The notes: generated from the sequence alone by a model not told the origin. Counted from the stretch's first letter, positions 34,099 to 45,248 are shown. The stretch: 64,000 nucleotides of DNA from Sphingorhabdus contaminans (GCF_007280415.1 NZ_VKKU01000002.1:806001-870000), one strand, 5' to 3'. A program made the numbers and translations.

Positions 34099-35754
34099 TT
34101 ACGCGCTGCGAAAAGCGTTCGTAATGGGGTAGCGCCGGTCACGTCCAAAGTTGCGGGTGCCGAGTTTGACACCGGGCGGTGCTTGCCGGCGCTTATATTC
34201 TGCCAGATAGAGCAGTCGTTCGATCCGCGTTACATCGGCGCGGTCAAAGCCGCGGGCGACTACTTCGTCGACCGACAATTCTTCCTCGACCAAAGCATGC
34301 AGCATTTTGTCGAGGACCGGATATTCGGGCAGGGAATCGCTGTCCTTCTGATCAGGGCGCAACTCGGCACTGGGCGGCTTTGTGATGATGGATTCCGGCA
34401 TGACCGGTCCGTCCGGACCCAGTCCGATCCGGGGTTTGTTGGCGTTCCGCCATTTGGAAATGGCAAACACCGTCATTTTATAGGCGTCCTTGATCGGATT
34501 ATAGCCACCGGCCATATCGCCATAAATGGTGGCGTACCCCACGCTCATTTCGCTCTTATTGCCTGTCGTCATCAGCATGTGGCCGAATTTGTTGGACAAG
34601 GCCATCAACGTTACGCCCCGGATGCGCGATTGCACATTTTCTTCGGTGATATCGACCTTTGCATCGGCAAAACTGTCTGAAAGCATGACGTCAAAGGCAT
34701 CGACCGCAGGGGAAATCGGGATGGTGTCCAGTCTGCAGCCGATCATGCGCGCGCATTGTTCGGCATCATCGAGGCTGGACTGGCTCGTATAACGGCTGGG
34801 CAGCATGACACACCAAACACGGTCGGGACCCAGAGCATCGGCGGCGATCGCCGCGCAAATGGCGCTGTCGATACCGCCGGACAGGCCCAGCACCACGCCG
34901 GGAAAGCGGTTGGTATCGACATAATCGCGCAGGCCCGTCACCATCGCACTGTAAATGTCGGCAGGATGATCTTCCCAGATGGCCAGTTCACCGGCTTCAC
35001 ATACCCAACCGGTGCCCTTGCGGTGCCAATGGGTCACGCGCAGTTCCTCTGTCCAGTCGGGCAAACGGTGCGCGGCCGTTCCATCGGCATTGAGGACAAA
35101 CGAGCTGCCGTCGAAGACAAGCTCATCCTGCCCGCCGACACGGTTCAGGAAAAGCAATGGCAAGCCGGTCTCGACGACACGGGCTGCAAAGATATGCTCC
35201 AGACGGCGGTCATCCTTGTCAATTTCATAGGGGCTGCCATTGGCTGAAATCAGAATCTCGGCGCCCTGTTTGGCGAGATGTGTCGAGACAGGTTGCAGCC
35301 AGCCATCCTCGCATATCGGCAGGCCCAGCTTGACCCCCCTGAATTCGACAGGTTCCGGCAACGGCCCGGGCGTAAAAATGCGCTTTTCGTCAAAGGTGCC
35401 GTAATTGGGCAGCTCATGCTTGTACCGCACCGCGACGATGCGTCCGCCGTCAAGCAATGCAATCCCGTTATAAAGCGCACCGCCGTCCACAAAAATGGAC
35501 CCGACAAGCATCGCAGGTCCGCCATCTGCTGTTGCAAGCGCGAGTTCGGCGAGTTGCGCGGCTGCCTTGGCTGCAAAAACCGGCTTCAGGACAAGATCCT
35601 CGGCCGGATAGCCAATGAGTTGCTGTTCCGGAAAAACAATCAGATCCACACCCGGCGCCTTGGCGCGCCATGCCAGCATTGCCGCTGCATTTCCGGACAG
35701 GTCACCGACCCGCTGATTGATCTGGGCCATGGCGATTGTGAGCTGGTCTGTCAT
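34099..35754 (-). CDS. nadE: Glutamine-dependent NAD+ synthetase
   Basis: 551-residue two-domain NadE. The N-terminal nitrilase-like glutaminase has the Glu-Lys-Cys triad (E43 in [11 protein letters not shown]112 in [12 protein letters not shown]148 in LPICEDGW). The C-terminal synthetase domain has the ATP P-loop [14 protein letters not shown] (about 290-303), plus [23 protein letters not shown]. The N-terminal glutaminase is found only in the glutamine-dependent form, so ammonia comes from glutamine. The length is normal. It ends the AT-rich region before tonB. Divergent from prs: the two pathway-linked nucleotide genes share the 110 bases 35755-35864. Confidence 0.96.
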   Translation of the reverse strand: MTDQLTIAMAQINQRVGDLSGNAAAMLAWRAKAPGVDLIVFPEQQLIGYPAEDLVLKPVFAAKAAAQLAELALATADGGPAMLVGSIFVDGGALYNGIALLDGGRIVAVRYKHELPNYGTFDEKRIFTPGPLPEPVEFRGVKLGLPICEDGWLQPVSTHLAKQGAEILISANGSPYEIDKDDRRLEHIFAARVVETGLPLLFLNRVGGQDELVFDGSSFVLNADGTAAHRLPDWTEELRVTHWHRKGTGWVCEAGELAIWEDHPADIYSAMVTGLRDYVDTNRFPGVVLGLSGGIDSAICAAIAADALGPDRVWCVMLPSRYTSQSSLDDAEQCARMIGCRLDTIPISPAVDAFDVMLSDSFADAKVDITEENVQSRIRGVTLMALSNKFGHMLMTTGNKSEMSVGYATIYGDMAGGYNPIKDAYKMTVFAISKWRNANKPRIGLGPDGPVMPESIITKPPSAELRPDQKDSDSLPEYPVLDKMLHALVEEELSVDEVVARGFDRADVTRIERLLYLAEYKRRQAPPGVKLGTRNFGRDRRYPITNAFRSA

Positions 35755-35864
35755 TGCCCCTGTCTATTGTCCACAATGTAACGGGGCAAGCTGATTGTCA
35801 GGGCGTCTGTCTCTCGCTAGAGCGGCCGGAAAACCTGCAAGGTGGATTTTCGGGGAACGCGCGC

Positions 35865-36800
35865 ATGAAATTGATAACGGGAAACAGCAACCTGCCTTTG
35901 GCCAAGGGGATTGCCGAATATCTGGGCCTGCCGCTTACAGATGCCAGCGTCCGCCGTTTTGCCGACAATGAAATTTTCGTGGAAATCCATGAGAATGTGC
36001 GCGGCGAAGACATGTTTGTGATCCAGTCGACCAGCCACCCTGCAAATGACAATCTGATGGAATTGCTGATCATGATCGACGCGTTGCGGCGCGCCTCGGC
36101 CAAGCGAATCACTGCCGTTCTTCCCTATTTCGGCTATGCCCGGCAGGACCGCAAACCCGGCCCGCGCACACCGATTTCCGCCAAACTGGTCGCCAATCTC
36201 ATCACCGAGGCAGGTGCCGACCGCGTGCTGACGGTTGATCTGCATGCCGGGCAGATCCAGGGCTTTTTCGATATTCCGACCGACAATCTCTATGGCGCGC
36301 CGGTTATGAGCGCCGACATTTTGTCGCGTCATGCCGACAAGAATATCACTGTGGTTTCACCCGACGTCGGCGGTGTGGTCCGCGCCCGGGCGCTGGCTAA
36401 GCGGCTGGAGGATGCGCCGCTCGCTATCGTCGACAAACGCCGTGAAAAGGCGGGCGTGTCGGAAGTGATGAATATCATCGGTGATGTGAAGGACCGCTTC
36501 TGCATTCTGATCGACGATATCGCTGACAGCGCAGGAACGCTGTGCAATGCGGCCGATGCCCTGAAGGCCGCGGGCGCTTCGGATGTGGTTGCCTATATCA
36601 CCCATGGCGTTCTTTCGGGCGAGGCGGTCAACCGCGTCAATGCATCGTCGCTGCGCAAACTGGTGATTACCGATTCGATCCTGGCCTCCGACGCTGCGAA
36701 TGACAGCGAAAAGATACGGCAGCTGCCCATCGCGCCGCTCTTGGGCGAGGCTATCAAGCGGATCGCCGATGAAAGCTCGGTCAGTTCCCTTTTCGACTGA
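35865..36800 (+). CDS. prs: Ribose-phosphate pyrophosphokinase
   Basis: 311-residue PRPP synthetase (ribose-5-phosphate plus ATP to PRPP). Starts at ATG 35865 with [17 protein letters not shown], the family N-terminus. Blocks include [33 protein letters not shown] (flexible ATP loop), [14 protein letters not shown] (metal and Rib-5-P), and the PRPP-binding loop [11 protein letters not shown]. The length is typical (about 310). The frame is open for 37 codons upstream, but nothing conserved is there. It overlaps hisN by one base (TGATG). Confidence 0.96.
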   Translation: MKLITGNSNLPLAKGIAEYLGLPLTDASVRRFADNEIFVEIHENVRGEDMFVIQSTSHPANDNLMELLIMIDALRRASAKRITAVLPYFGYARQDRKPGPRTPISAKLVANLITEAGADRVLTVDLHAGQIQGFFDIPTDNLYGAPVMSADILSRHADKNITVVSPDVGGVVRARALAKRLEDAPLAIVDKRREKAGVSEVMNIIGDVKDRFCILIDDIADSAGTLCNAADALKAAGASDVVAYITHGVLSGEAVNRVNASSLRKLVITDSILASDAANDSEKIRQLPIAPLLGEAIKRIADESSVSSLFD

Positions 36801-37579
36801 TGAAGTCGGACGATATCCTTCTTGCCAACAGGCTTGCCGATGCAGCGGGCGAGGCGATCCGGCCTTTTTTCCGCTCCGGCTTTGCGCATGAGGCGAAAGA
36901 GGACGCATCGCCGGTAACCGAGGCGGACCGTGCGGCAGAGGCCGCGATACGACGCATTTTGGACGCCGAATGCCCGCGCGATGGCATTATCGGCGAAGAA
37001 TATGGGGAAAAGCCGGGGACGTCCGGCCGCACCTGGGTGCTCGATCCGATAGACGGCACGGTCAGCTTCATGGCCGGCAGGCCCATATTCGGTTCGCTGA
37101 TTGCGCTTATGGAAGAAAACTGGCCGGTGCTGGGCGTGATCGACCAGTGCATCAACCGCGAACGTTGGGTGGGGGCGGCCGGCTATCCGACTACCCTCAA
37201 CGGGAATGCGGTGCAGACGCGCGGCTGCCGTTCGCTGTCGGATGCGACGCTGGCGACCAGCGGACCCCAGTATTTTACGCAACATGACGGGGACCATTTC
37301 ATGGCCCTCGCCGCCAAAACGGCGCATAAGCGCATGCTGTTCGGTGGCGACTGCTACAATTATGCCCTTCTGGCGAGCGGCCATATCGACATCGTGGTGG
37401 AAGCTGGCTTGAAGCTGCACGATTTTGCTGCTTTAGTGCCGGTAATAATAGGATCGGGTGGCATGATGAGCGATTGGTCGGGAGAACCCCTTCACGCAGA
37501 TGTTAGTGGTCATGTTATCGCCGTGGGCGACCCCGCACGCTTAGAAGACGTGCTGGAGGCGCTCCAATGCGACCACTGA
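36800..37579 (+). CDS. hisN: Inositol monophosphatase family protein (histidinol-phosphatase-like)
   Basis: 259-residue Mg-dependent phosphatase. Metal site: E67 in IIGEEYGE, then LDPIDGTVSF (D82, D85, T87) and LHDFAALVPVI in place of the usual WD-x-A-A. The sequence SPVTEADRAAE near residue 37 is characteristic of the HisN-type histidinol-phosphatase (L-histidinol phosphate to histidinol) found in alphaproteobacteria, though inositol or fructose bisphosphate substrates are possible. Overlaps prs by one base. PRPP, the product of prs, feeds histidine synthesis, which makes the pairing sensible. It also overlaps the following AraC gene by 13 bases. Confidence 0.85.
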   Translation: MKSDDILLANRLADAAGEAIRPFFRSGFAHEAKEDASPVTEADRAAEAAIRRILDAECPRDGIIGEEYGEKPGTSGRTWVLDPIDGTVSFMAGRPIFGSLIALMEENWPVLGVIDQCINRERWVGAAGYPTTLNGNAVQTRGCRSLSDATLATSGPQYFTQHDGDHFMALAAKTAHKRMLFGGDCYNYALLASGHIDIVVEAGLKLHDFAALVPVIIGSGGMMSDWSGEPLHADVSGHVIAVGDPARLEDVLEALQCDH

Positions 37580-38454
37580 AACGCATCAGTCCGGTCCATT
37601 TCATCCTGCCAGCGCATGCGCTGCGTCGCTATGTTTCTACTTATTATTTCTTTGATTTCAAGAGTGATAGGGGTGAACTCGAAGACTTGTTGCATCCGGA
37701 ATGGGCCAGTGTGCATTACACCGTATCCGGATCTTCACGGGGCAGTATCGTCGGTGAGCCACCATTGTTGACACCGGATGTGAATCTGACCGGTCCGACC
37801 GGTAAAGCCGCCCGTATATTCTTCGAAGAACTGAAGCTCATCGGCATTGGTCTGCTGCCGCTCGGCTGGTATCGGCTGGTCGGGTGCCCTGCTGAACGTT
37901 GGGCCAATAAAGTTGGCGAGCTGGAAACGGTTCCCGAGTTTTCCCTGTTCCAGAAAATCTGGACCGAATTGAAAGGACTGAACGATCCGCAAGAAATCGC
38001 AGCCCTGTTTGACCGCATGTTATCGGAACAGATTACCATTGCAGACCCTCTGGAAATCGAGATTGAAAATATCCACGAAGCCTTGGCGAATCCCGACATA
38101 AGCAGCGTTGCCGATCTGGCGAATGTGGCAGGGATCGGCCAACAACGTTTGGAACGCCTGTCGCGCCGCGTATTCGGTTTCCCCCCGAAAAGGCTTCTGC
38201 GTCGTCAGCGGTTTCTTCGTACACTGGGCAGTGTCATGATGGATCCTGAACTGAAATGGTCCGCCGCACTGGACGACCAATATTTCGATCAGGCGCATTT
38301 TAACCGCGATTTCCAGGAATTTATGGGCATGTCTCCTGGCCAGTATCTCGCAATGCCACGCCCGATCAGCATTGCCGCCACTTTGGCGCGTGCCGAACAT
38401 GTCGGACATCCTTTACAAGCGCTGCAAGGGCCAGGTTTGTCGGACAATCATTAG
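37567..38454 (+). CDS. AraC-family transcriptional regulator
   Basis: 295-residue regulator. The N-terminal half (about 1-170) is an effector or dimerisation domain without clear relatives. The C-terminal 100 residues hold the two-helix-turn-helix AraC domain: NPDISSVADLANVAGIGQQRLERLSRRVFGFPPKRLLRRQRF is seen in parts (ISSVADLANVAGIGQQRLE, then GFPPKRLLRRQRFL), with YFDQAHFNRDFQEFMGMSPGQYL as the second recognition helix. Overlaps hisN by 13 bases with an ATG at 37567, so translational coupling is likely. The regulated target and effector are unknown. Confidence 0.85.
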   Translation: MRPLKRISPVHFILPAHALRRYVSTYYFFDFKSDRGELEDLLHPEWASVHYTVSGSSRGSIVGEPPLLTPDVNLTGPTGKAARIFFEELKLIGIGLLPLGWYRLVGCPAERWANKVGELETVPEFSLFQKIWTELKGLNDPQEIAALFDRMLSEQITIADPLEIEIENIHEALANPDISSVADLANVAGIGQQRLERLSRRVFGFPPKRLLRRQRFLRTLGSVMMDPELKWSAALDDQYFDQAHFNRDFQEFMGMSPGQYLAMPRPISIAATLARAEHVGHPLQALQGPGLSDNH

Positions 38455-38596
38455 GTCGAGGCTTATGCTTCGGGTTATATGCCTTCTTTACTTGCATTCC
38501 TGCCCGAATCCCGCTAGGCGCGCGCCTTCCGAATAAGCAGGCTGGCCAATAGGGCTGCCATGTCGGCTTGATACGGACTCAACAAAGGAGACCAAA

Positions 38597-38797
38597 ATGC
38601 CCAAGCTCAAGACCAAGAGCGGTGTGAAGAAGCGCTTCAAGCTCACCGCAACCGGCAAGATCAAACATGGCGTCGTTGGAAAGCGGCACCGTTTGAGCAG
38701 CCACAATGCGAAATATATCCGCCAGAACCGTGGCACCAGCGTGATCTCGGATCCCGATGCCAAGACAATCAAGAAATGGGCGCCCTACGGTCTGTAA
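38597..38797 (+). CDS. rpmI: 50S ribosomal protein L35
   Basis: 66-residue L35 with the family start [21 protein letters not shown] and the end IKKWAPYGL; highly basic, normal length. An AAAGGAG lies before ATG 38597. It opens the rpmI-rplT-pheS-pheT unit. infC, which precedes rpmI in many bacteria, is not adjacent. The 142-base leader upstream of rpmI probably carries the promoter, but no clear box was found. Confidence 0.97.
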   Translation: MPKLKTKSGVKKRFKLTATGKIKHGVVGKRHRLSSHNAKYIRQNRGTSVISDPDAKTIKKWAPYGL

Positions 38798-38831
38798 GAC
38801 CGGCGATCATTTGCACGAAAGGATATAGATT

Positions 38832-39197
38832 ATGGCACGCGTCAAACGTGGTGTGACCACCAAAGCCAAACATAAGAGAATTTTGGATCAGGCGAAGGGC
38901 TATTATGGCCGTCGCAAAAATACCATCCGCGTCGCGCGGCAGGCCGTCGAAAAGGCAGGCCAATATGCCTATCGCGACCGTAAGGTAAACAAGCGCAATT
39001 TCCGCGCTCTCTGGATTCAGCGCATCAACGCTGCTGTACGCGCCGAAGGTATGACCTATGGCGTATTCATGCACGGACTGAAGCTGGCCGGTGTCGAACT
39101 GGACCGTAAGGTACTTGCCGACCTCGCCATGAACGAAGGCGCCATGTTTAGCACCATCATCGCGCAGTCGAAGGCGGCGCTGGCGAAGGCAGCTTAA
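38832..39197 (+). CDS. rplT: 50S ribosomal protein L20
   Basis: 121-residue L20, an early-assembly 23S rRNA-binding protein. Starts [18 protein letters not shown], with [36 protein letters not shown] and [17 protein letters not shown], the conserved blocks in order. The length is normal (about 118-121). It lies 34 bases after rpmI. A hairpin of the terminator/attenuator kind follows before pheS. Confidence 0.97.
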   Translation: MARVKRGVTTKAKHKRILDQAKGYYGRRKNTIRVARQAVEKAGQYAYRDRKVNKRNFRALWIQRINAAVRAEGMTYGVFMHGLKLAGVELDRKVLADLAMNEGAMFSTIIAQSKAALAKAA

Positions 39198-39218
39198 ACC
39201 TCCAACTTCGAAAAATGC

Positions 39219-39260
39219 GCAAAAGGGCGTGGGCGGCACTTGCCGTTCGCGCCCTTTTGC
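39219..39260 (+). terminator. Hairpin between rplT and pheS (partial terminator or attenuator)
   Basis: GCAAAAGGGCG at 39219-39229 pairs perfectly with CGCCCTTTTGC at 39250-39260, with a 20-base loop that can fold further (GGCGGCA/TGCCGTT). No T run follows, so it may reduce rather than stop transcription, or stabilise the mRNA end of rplT. pheS begins 18 bases later. Confidence 0.5.
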
Positions 39261-39278
39261 TTATGCAGGCGAACCGAG

Positions 39279-40355
39279 ATGACAGACATTGCAACCTTAC
39301 AAAATGAACTGACCGCCGCCATTGCGGCCGCTGAGTCACCCGAAGCCCTTGAAGCCGTCCGGATTGCCGCGCTCGGTAAACAGGGGAGCGTCTCGGCGCT
39401 GCTGAAAACGATGGGCAGCATGTCACCCGAAGAGCGTCAGGTGCGCGGACCATTGATCAATGGTCTGCGCGAAACCGTAACCGAAGCGCTCGCTGCAAAA
39501 AAGGCAGCGTTGGACACTGCAATTCTCAATGCCCGGCTTTCGACAGAGCGGCTGGACATGACCTTGCCTGCGCCCGCCCTAGTGCAGGGGTCCGTACATC
39601 CAGTCAGCCAGGTCATGGACGAACTAGCCGAAATCTTTGCGGACATGGGCTTTGCCGTAGCCGAGGGTCCGGAAATTGAAGATGATTGGCACAATTTCAC
39701 GGCACTCAATATTCCGGAGACCCACCCGGCGCGCGCCATGCATGACACATTCTACTTTCCTGCAAGCGCGGATGGTGCGGCAAAGCTGCTGCGCACGCAT
39801 ACTTCACCTGTGCAAATCCGCACCATGACGTCACAGGAACCCCCGATCCGGATCATCGCCCCCGGACGCGTCTACCGTAGCGACAGCGACGCGACGCACA
39901 CCCCGATGTTCCACCAGATTGAAGGGCTGGTCATCGACAAGGGCATCCATCTGGGCCACCTGAAATGGACGCTGGAAACCTTCCTTAAAGCCTTTTTCGA
40001 ACGGGATGACCTGACCATCCGTTTGCGACCAAGTTATTTCCCCTTTACCGAACCTTCGGCGGAAGTCGATGTCAGCTTCTCTTTGGAAAATGGCAAACGT
40101 ATCCTTGGTGGCACCGGGGGATGGATGGAGCTTCTAGGCTCCGGCATGGTCCATCCAAAAGTCATTTCCGCCTGTGGTCTCAATCCGGACGTTTATCAGG
40201 GCTTTGCCTTTGGTGTGGGTGTCGACCGTCTCGCGATGCTGAAATATGGCATGGATGATCTTCGCGCCTTTTTCGACGGCGATCTGCGCTGGTTAAAGCA
40301 TTATGGATTTTCCGCGCTGGATGTTCCCACTCTGAGCGGAGGAGTATCAGCATGA
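39279..40355 (+). CDS. pheS: Phenylalanyl-tRNA synthetase alpha subunit
   Basis: 358-residue class II synthetase subunit. The N-terminal coiled coil (about 1-90) binds tRNA-Phe. Motif 1 is around [19 protein letters not shown]. Core motifs: [43 protein letters not shown] (motif 2, seen in parts) and [16 protein letters not shown] (motif 3). ATG 39279 was chosen because the conserved start MTDIATL follows it; the frame is open for 13 codons upstream without support. Overlaps pheT by four bases (ATGA). Confidence 0.97.
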   Translation: MTDIATLQNELTAAIAAAESPEALEAVRIAALGKQGSVSALLKTMGSMSPEERQVRGPLINGLRETVTEALAAKKAALDTAILNARLSTERLDMTLPAPALVQGSVHPVSQVMDELAEIFADMGFAVAEGPEIEDDWHNFTALNIPETHPARAMHDTFYFPASADGAAKLLRTHTSPVQIRTMTSQEPPIRIIAPGRVYRSDSDATHTPMFHQIEGLVIDKGIHLGHLKWTLETFLKAFFERDDLTIRLRPSYFPFTEPSAEVDVSFSLENGKRILGGTGGWMELLGSGMVHPKVISACGLNPDVYQGFAFGVGVDRLAMLKYGMDDLRAFFDGDLRWLKHYGFSALDVPTLSGGVSA

Positions 40356-42736
40356 AATTCTCTCTAAGCTGGCTCAAGGAGCATCTGGAAACCGACACTG
40401 ACGTGCATGGCGTTGCCGATATGCTTAACCGCATTGGGCATGAGGTGGAGAGTATCGACAACCCCGCCGACAAATTGGCAGACTTCCGAATTGCACGCGT
40501 GCTGACCGCTGCCCCGCATCCGCAGGCGGACAAGCTGCAGGTGCTTTCCATCGATACAGGCGGTGAACCGGTGCAGGTGGTTTGCGGTGCCCCTAACGCG
40601 CGTGCGGGCTTGCTGGGGGTTTTTGGCCCTGCCGGTGCCGTCGTTCCGGCTAATGGCATGGTGCTGAAAGTTGCCGCCATCCGCGGCGTCGAATCCAACG
40701 GCATGATGTGTTCAATTGCCGAGCTTGAACTGGGTGACGACCATGATGGTATCATCGAGCTTCCCGAAAATGCTCCGGTTGGCCAAGTTTATGCGCAGTG
40801 GGCAGGTCTGGACGATCCGGTAATCGATGTCAGCATCACACCTAACCGACAGGATTGTATGGGCGTCCGCGGCATTGCACGCGATCTGGCAGCTGCTGGA
40901 TTGGGTAAACTTCGTCCGCTGTACGAAGTATATCGCATGGACTCGCTCGCTCCCATTTCCGGCGACGATCCCGCTCCCGAAATTGCGACGCTCGACCCCG
41001 AAGGTTGCCCTGCCTTTTACGCACAAGCTGTAGCGGGCGTCACCAACGGACCCGCTCCGCAGTGGATGCGGGACAAGTTGCACGCAATTGGCCAGAAGCC
41101 GATTTCGGTCCTCGTCGATATCACCAATTTTATTTCGATTGATCTGGGCCGTCCGCTGCACGTCTATGATCGGGCAAAGCTGAACGGCCCGCTTGTAGCG
41201 CGGAAGGCAACCGACGGGGAAGAGGTGCTGGCGTTAAATGGCAAGACCTATACGCTCGATAGCAGCATGACCGTAATCGCCGATGACACCATGGTCCACG
41301 ATATCGGTGGTGTCATGGGGGGTGAGCATTCAGGCGTTTCTGAAAGCACCACCGATGTTTTGATCGAATGCGCCTATTTCACGCCAGAGCATATCGCTCG
41401 TACGGGGCAGAAACTGACGTTGACCAGCGATGCCCGCCAAAGATTTGAGCGTGGCGTTGATCCGGCATTTCTGGATGATGGCCTTGCCATCGCAACCAAG
41501 CTAGTGCTCGATCACTGCGGAGGGAAGCCCAGTGCGATCACGCGCGCAGGAACGCCACCAGTTGCGCCGCGCAACATTTCCTACGACCCGGGACACTGCC
41601 TGCGGCTTGGTGGCATTGACGTTTCGGGCGACGAACAGCGCAACATTCTGGAAAAGCTGGGCTTTTCACTGACGCCAGATTGGCAAGTCACGCCGCCTAG
41701 TTGGCGCCGAGACGTCGAAGGTGTCGCGGATATAGTTGAAGAGGTAGTCCGCATGGTCGGGCTGGACAATGTGCCTTCCACTCCGCTGCCCCGTGCGGAA
41801 GGAGTGGCGAAGCCGACCGCAACCGCCATGCAGAAGATTGAGCGCAAGGTTCGTCGCACGGCAGCGGCGCGTGGTTTGAACGAAGCCATTAACTGGTCAT
41901 TCCTCCCGGAGAAGGAAGCCAATGCATTTGGCGGCGGCCATTGGTCGCTCGCAAATCCGATCAGCGAAGATATGAAGGTCATGCGGCCGTCATTGCTGCC
42001 TGGACTGTTTTCCGCGGCTCAGCGGAATATGAACAGGGGCGCGTCCTCGGTGCGGCTGTTTGAAATCGGTCGTCGCTATCTTGCGGAAACGGAACACCTT
42101 ACTGCAGCTTTTGTCCTTGCCGGTGAAAAGGCGCAGCGCAACTGGGCGAGTGGCAAGGCAACCCGTTTCGATGCTTTTGATGCCAAGGGAGAAGTGTTGG
42201 CTCTTCTGGCTGCGGCAGGAGTGGCGACCGAAGGTTTGATGTTAATGGGAGAGGCCGGAGAGCATTATCATCCCGGCCAGTCGGCAACGCTGCGCATGGG
42301 ACCCAAAAATGTTCTGGCTGCATTTGGCGCCGTCCATCCGGTCACCGCCAAGGCCTTTGACATGGACGGACCAGTGGTCGCGGCCGAAATTTTTCTCGAT
42401 GCTATTCCGCTTAAGAAGAGCAGTAGCATCATGCGATCGGCCTTTACACCGCCGGCATTGCAGGCAGTTACCCGTGACTTTGCCTTCCTCGTACCGGAAG
42501 ACATGCCCAGCGGCGACTTGGGCCGTTCGATTAGAGCAGCCGACAAACAGAATATCGTCGATGTCCGCCTGTTTGACCAGTTCAGCGGTCAAGGAGTCCC
42601 AGAGGGCCAGAAATCACTGGCATTTGAGGTGACGCTGCAACCAGTTGAGAAAAGCTACAGTGACGAAGATCTGAAAGCGATCTCCGACAGGATAATAGCA
42701 GCGGCGTCTAAACAGGGTGCTCAGTTAAGAGGCTAA
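40352..42736 (+). CDS. pheT: Phenylalanyl-tRNA synthetase beta subunit
   Basis: 794-residue beta subunit. Domains in order: [13 protein letters not shown] start, EMAP-like tRNA-binding OB fold (about 38-150), B3/B4 editing domain (about 205-390), B5 domain (about 400-475), catalytic-like core and C-terminal FDX-ACB anticodon-binding domain (about 700-794, with [20 protein letters not shown]). The editing domain removes mischarged Tyr. The length is normal (about 790-810). Followed by a hairpin terminator. Confidence 0.97.
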   Translation: MKFSLSWLKEHLETDTDVHGVADMLNRIGHEVESIDNPADKLADFRIARVLTAAPHPQADKLQVLSIDTGGEPVQVVCGAPNARAGLLGVFGPAGAVVPANGMVLKVAAIRGVESNGMMCSIAELELGDDHDGIIELPENAPVGQVYAQWAGLDDPVIDVSITPNRQDCMGVRGIARDLAAAGLGKLRPLYEVYRMDSLAPISGDDPAPEIATLDPEGCPAFYAQAVAGVTNGPAPQWMRDKLHAIGQKPISVLVDITNFISIDLGRPLHVYDRAKLNGPLVARKATDGEEVLALNGKTYTLDSSMTVIADDTMVHDIGGVMGGEHSGVSESTTDVLIECAYFTPEHIARTGQKLTLTSDARQRFERGVDPAFLDDGLAIATKLVLDHCGGKPSAITRAGTPPVAPRNISYDPGHCLRLGGIDVSGDEQRNILEKLGFSLTPDWQVTPPSWRRDVEGVADIVEEVVRMVGLDNVPSTPLPRAEGVAKPTATAMQKIERKVRRTAAARGLNEAINWSFLPEKEANAFGGGHWSLANPISEDMKVMRPSLLPGLFSAAQRNMNRGASSVRLFEIGRRYLAETEHLTAAFVLAGEKAQRNWASGKATRFDAFDAKGEVLALLAAAGVATEGLMLMGEAGEHYHPGQSATLRMGPKNVLAAFGAVHPVTAKAFDMDGPVVAAEIFLDAIPLKKSSSIMRSAFTPPALQAVTRDFAFLVPEDMPSGDLGRSIRAADKQNIVDVRLFDQFSGQGVPEGQKSLAFEVTLQPVEKSYSDEDLKAISDRIIAAASKQGAQLRG

Positions 42737-42740
42737 AGAA

Positions 42741-42770
42741 AAAGGCCGGAGCATTGCTGCCCCGGCCTTT
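42741..42770. terminator. Terminator between pheT and TonB receptor
   Basis: AAAGGCCGG (42741-42749) and CCGGCCTTT (42762-42770) form a 9-bp stem with a 12-base loop, preceded and followed by A- and T-rich bases on both strands. It would serve pheT on the plus strand and the receptor gene on the minus strand. Confidence 0.8.
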
Positions 42771-42794
42771 CACTTTTCTAACGATCTTGTTTTC

Positions 42795-45146
42795 TCAAAA
42801 TTTTAAACCGGCCGTCAGGAATACTTGGCGCGGGTTGCCGTAAAATGCGGTGAGCGTTCCTTCACGGCCCAGTGAAGCAATCGGCAAACCGTTAACGCCG
42901 AGTGTTGGAACACCGGTCGTCGCGTTAGCGGCGATAAAGCTGTAGCCGGATGTTTTATACTGCTTGTCGGTCAGGTTCTTGCCGTGAATGCCGATGCTCC
43001 ATTTATCGTCAGGCGATGTGTACACGATGCTGGCATCCAGCAATGCATAGCCAGACTGGTCGATAAACGAATTGGGGATTTCAAACTGGTTGGTGCTGCT
43101 GCGGTAGGACAGGGTTGTACCTAGATTCAACCGGCCCGCACCTAGGGGTGTCATATAGGCCAAGGTTGCACTGGCGGTCCAATCCGGTGTGTTCTGGATT
43201 TGCCGGAATTGAGCAACATCTGTGGGCACATTCGCGATGTTGGTGATGTATTCGTCGAACTTGGCATCAATATATCCGACTGCACCCAACAGATTGAGCC
43301 TGTCACCATCGGTGGCAAAATTTTCGCCAAGGTGCGCGTTGAATTCGAGTTCCACGCCCTTGAACGTTGCCTTGCCCGCATTCGATGTGACGCCGCAGAA
43401 AGATGGTAGTCCGCCGACAATGCAAGCAACCGAACCCGGAATCTGGACATCGGTGTAGTCGGCGTAGAAGCCGGCCAGTGCAAAAGTCAGCCCGCCATCA
43501 AACAGGTTGCCTTTATAGCCAACTTCATAGCTGTCGACGCTTTCGGGACGGAAGCTCAGGAATGCGGCGACTTCATCATTTTCGCCCCGGATACCGTTCC
43601 CGTTGAGGTCAGGCGCGTTTGCGCCCACGCCGCGGGGATCAAAACCGCCGCCTTTAAAGCCCTGGCTGTAGCTGGCGTAGATATTGTGGTCAGGGGTCGG
43701 CTTAAAGCTGACCGACACGCGCGGGGTGAATTTGTTGAAGCTGCGCTTGCCGCTGAAGTTTGTGCTGGCCGCCCCGAACGGAACGCCAGCACCGCCAAAG
43801 AAAGGCGATCCGCCACCCAGATAGTTCTGACGAAGAATGTTGGCTGTACGGGTATCCCATGTGTAGCGCCCACCGACCGACAGGCTAAACTGATCGGAAA
43901 AATCATAGGTGAAATCGCCGAATACGGCATAGGTTTCCGTATCCACCGCGGCATTTGTAAACGCCGTCAATCCGTTCAAAGTGGTGAACAGACGGACGTC
44001 AAACAGGGTGTCGGCGGTCGCATCAAGATAATAGGCGCCGATCATGCCGTTTAACGGGCCTGCATCGACGAGCAGCTGCACTTCCTGGCTGATCTGTTCG
44101 TTGAAATAGGCGCCGGGAACATCGACATCGACAGCCGGAAGTGCGTCGAAATCGATAGGCGTGAAGGTATCATCCTTACGCCAGGCAGAGATTGACCGCA
44201 GCGTCAGGCTTTCCGAAAGGTCCACCGAAATGTTCATGGCCAGTCCGTAGGCCTTGATGTCCTGCTCCGGATCAACGAGACCGCCGCGCGTATCATAGAC
44301 ATCGTCCAGCACGGGTGCACCGGACAACAGCCCTGGGATCAAACGGTGTCCACCGCGCGGGTCGCTCTTGTCGCGGCTGTAGTCGCCGCTGATACGAACA
44401 GACACAGGCGCGCCATAGCCGCCAAGTTCGATGGTGCCACGGGCAGCCCAAACGTCTTTGTTGTAATTTTCCCGACCCGTCGTCAGATTGTCACCAAAGC
44501 CGCCACGCGACAGGCGGGCAACGCTGGCGCCGACACGCACAATATCGCCAATAGGTGCCGATGCTGTAATGACACCATCAGCCTGGCCATAGGTGCCAAC
44601 CGTTGCGCGCACGGCAACGGACACGTCCTGCGGCAGCCGCTTGGTCACATATTTCACGGCGCCACCGATAGTGTTGCGTCCATAAAGTGTGCCTTGCGGG
44701 CCGCGCAAAACCTCGATGCGCTCGACATCATAGATATCGAGAACGGCGGCCTGCGGACGGTTCAGATAAACATCGTCAAGGTAAATACCGACGCCCGGTT
44801 CGAAACCCGACACCGGATCCTGCTGCCCGATGCCGCGGATGAATGCGGACAAGGTCGAGTTACTACCGCGTGACGTTTCGAGAGTGGTGTTGGGCGTGAT
44901 GTTGCCCACATCGGTCAGGTCAAGAGCGCCCCGCATTTCGAGCGCCTCGCCAGAAAAGGCGCTGACGGCAACAGGTACATCCTGAAGACTTTCTTCGCGG
45001 CGACGTGCAGTGACGATGATTTCATCACCCGCATTATCGGCCTCTGCCGCATCTTGCGCCATCACGGGCATGGCCACAAAAAGGCCGGGTGTGGCAATGC
45101 CGGCCAGCAAAGCTGCGCGAATGAAAGAGATTTTAGGGGATTTCAT
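42795..45146 (-). CDS. TonB-dependent receptor
   Basis: 783-residue outer-membrane receptor. Signal peptide MKSPKISFIRAALLAGIATP up to about residue 31 (AMPVMAQ end), TonB box/plug start DEIIVTARRREESLQDVPVAV, plug domain (about 40-165), then a 22-strand-type beta barrel ending in aromatic F (FLTAGLKF). The subclass resembles iron/siderophore or carbohydrate receptors of sphingomonads; the ligand cannot be inferred. Its promoter region contains a 22-bp palindrome shared with the divergent TetR-type regulator, which probably controls it. AGGAGAG lies just before ATG 45146. Confidence 0.93.
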   Translation of the reverse strand: MKSPKISFIRAALLAGIATPGLFVAMPVMAQDAAEADNAGDEIIVTARRREESLQDVPVAVSAFSGEALEMRGALDLTDVGNITPNTTLETSRGSNSTLSAFIRGIGQQDPVSGFEPGVGIYLDDVYLNRPQAAVLDIYDVERIEVLRGPQGTLYGRNTIGGAVKYVTKRLPQDVSVAVRATVGTYGQADGVITASAPIGDIVRVGASVARLSRGGFGDNLTTGRENYNKDVWAARGTIELGGYGAPVSVRISGDYSRDKSDPRGGHRLIPGLLSGAPVLDDVYDTRGGLVDPEQDIKAYGLAMNISVDLSESLTLRSISAWRKDDTFTPIDFDALPAVDVDVPGAYFNEQISQEVQLLVDAGPLNGMIGAYYLDATADTLFDVRLFTTLNGLTAFTNAAVDTETYAVFGDFTYDFSDQFSLSVGGRYTWDTRTANILRQNYLGGGSPFFGGAGVPFGAASTNFSGKRSFNKFTPRVSVSFKPTPDHNIYASYSQGFKGGGFDPRGVGANAPDLNGNGIRGENDEVAAFLSFRPESVDSYEVGYKGNLFDGGLTFALAGFYADYTDVQIPGSVACIVGGLPSFCGVTSNAGKATFKGVELEFNAHLGENFATDGDRLNLLGAVGYIDAKFDEYITNIANVPTDVAQFRQIQNTPDWTASATLAYMTPLGAGRLNLGTTLSYRSSTNQFEIPNSFIDQSGYALLDASIVYTSPDDKWSIGIHGKNLTDKQYKTSGYSFIAANATTGVPTLGVNGLPIASLGREGTLTAFYGNPRQVFLTAGLKF

Positions 45147-45204
45147 AAGTCACTCTCCTGCAGAAAAGCGGGTCTTTACCCGTTCTGGAAATGGGCTATA
45201 GTGA

Positions 45205-45226
45205 AAGTTGAACCATGTTTCAACTT
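45205..45226. promoter_or_regulatory. 22-bp palindromic operator for the adjacent TetR-type regulator
   Basis: Arms AAGTTGAA and TTCAACTT surround a six-base centre (CCATGT). It lies 58 bases upstream of the TonB-receptor start and 22 bases upstream of the regulator start. The size and location are those of TetR-family operators controlling both their own gene and a divergent one. Confidence 0.75.
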
Positions 45227-45248
45227 GTAGTGAGAGGAAAGCTGGAGA

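Noticed and set aside
38455-38596. L20-type autoregulatory leader upstream of rpmI
   Set aside because: No clear pseudoknot or mimic of the L20 binding site could be seen, and infC is absent; only a promoter region is assumed.
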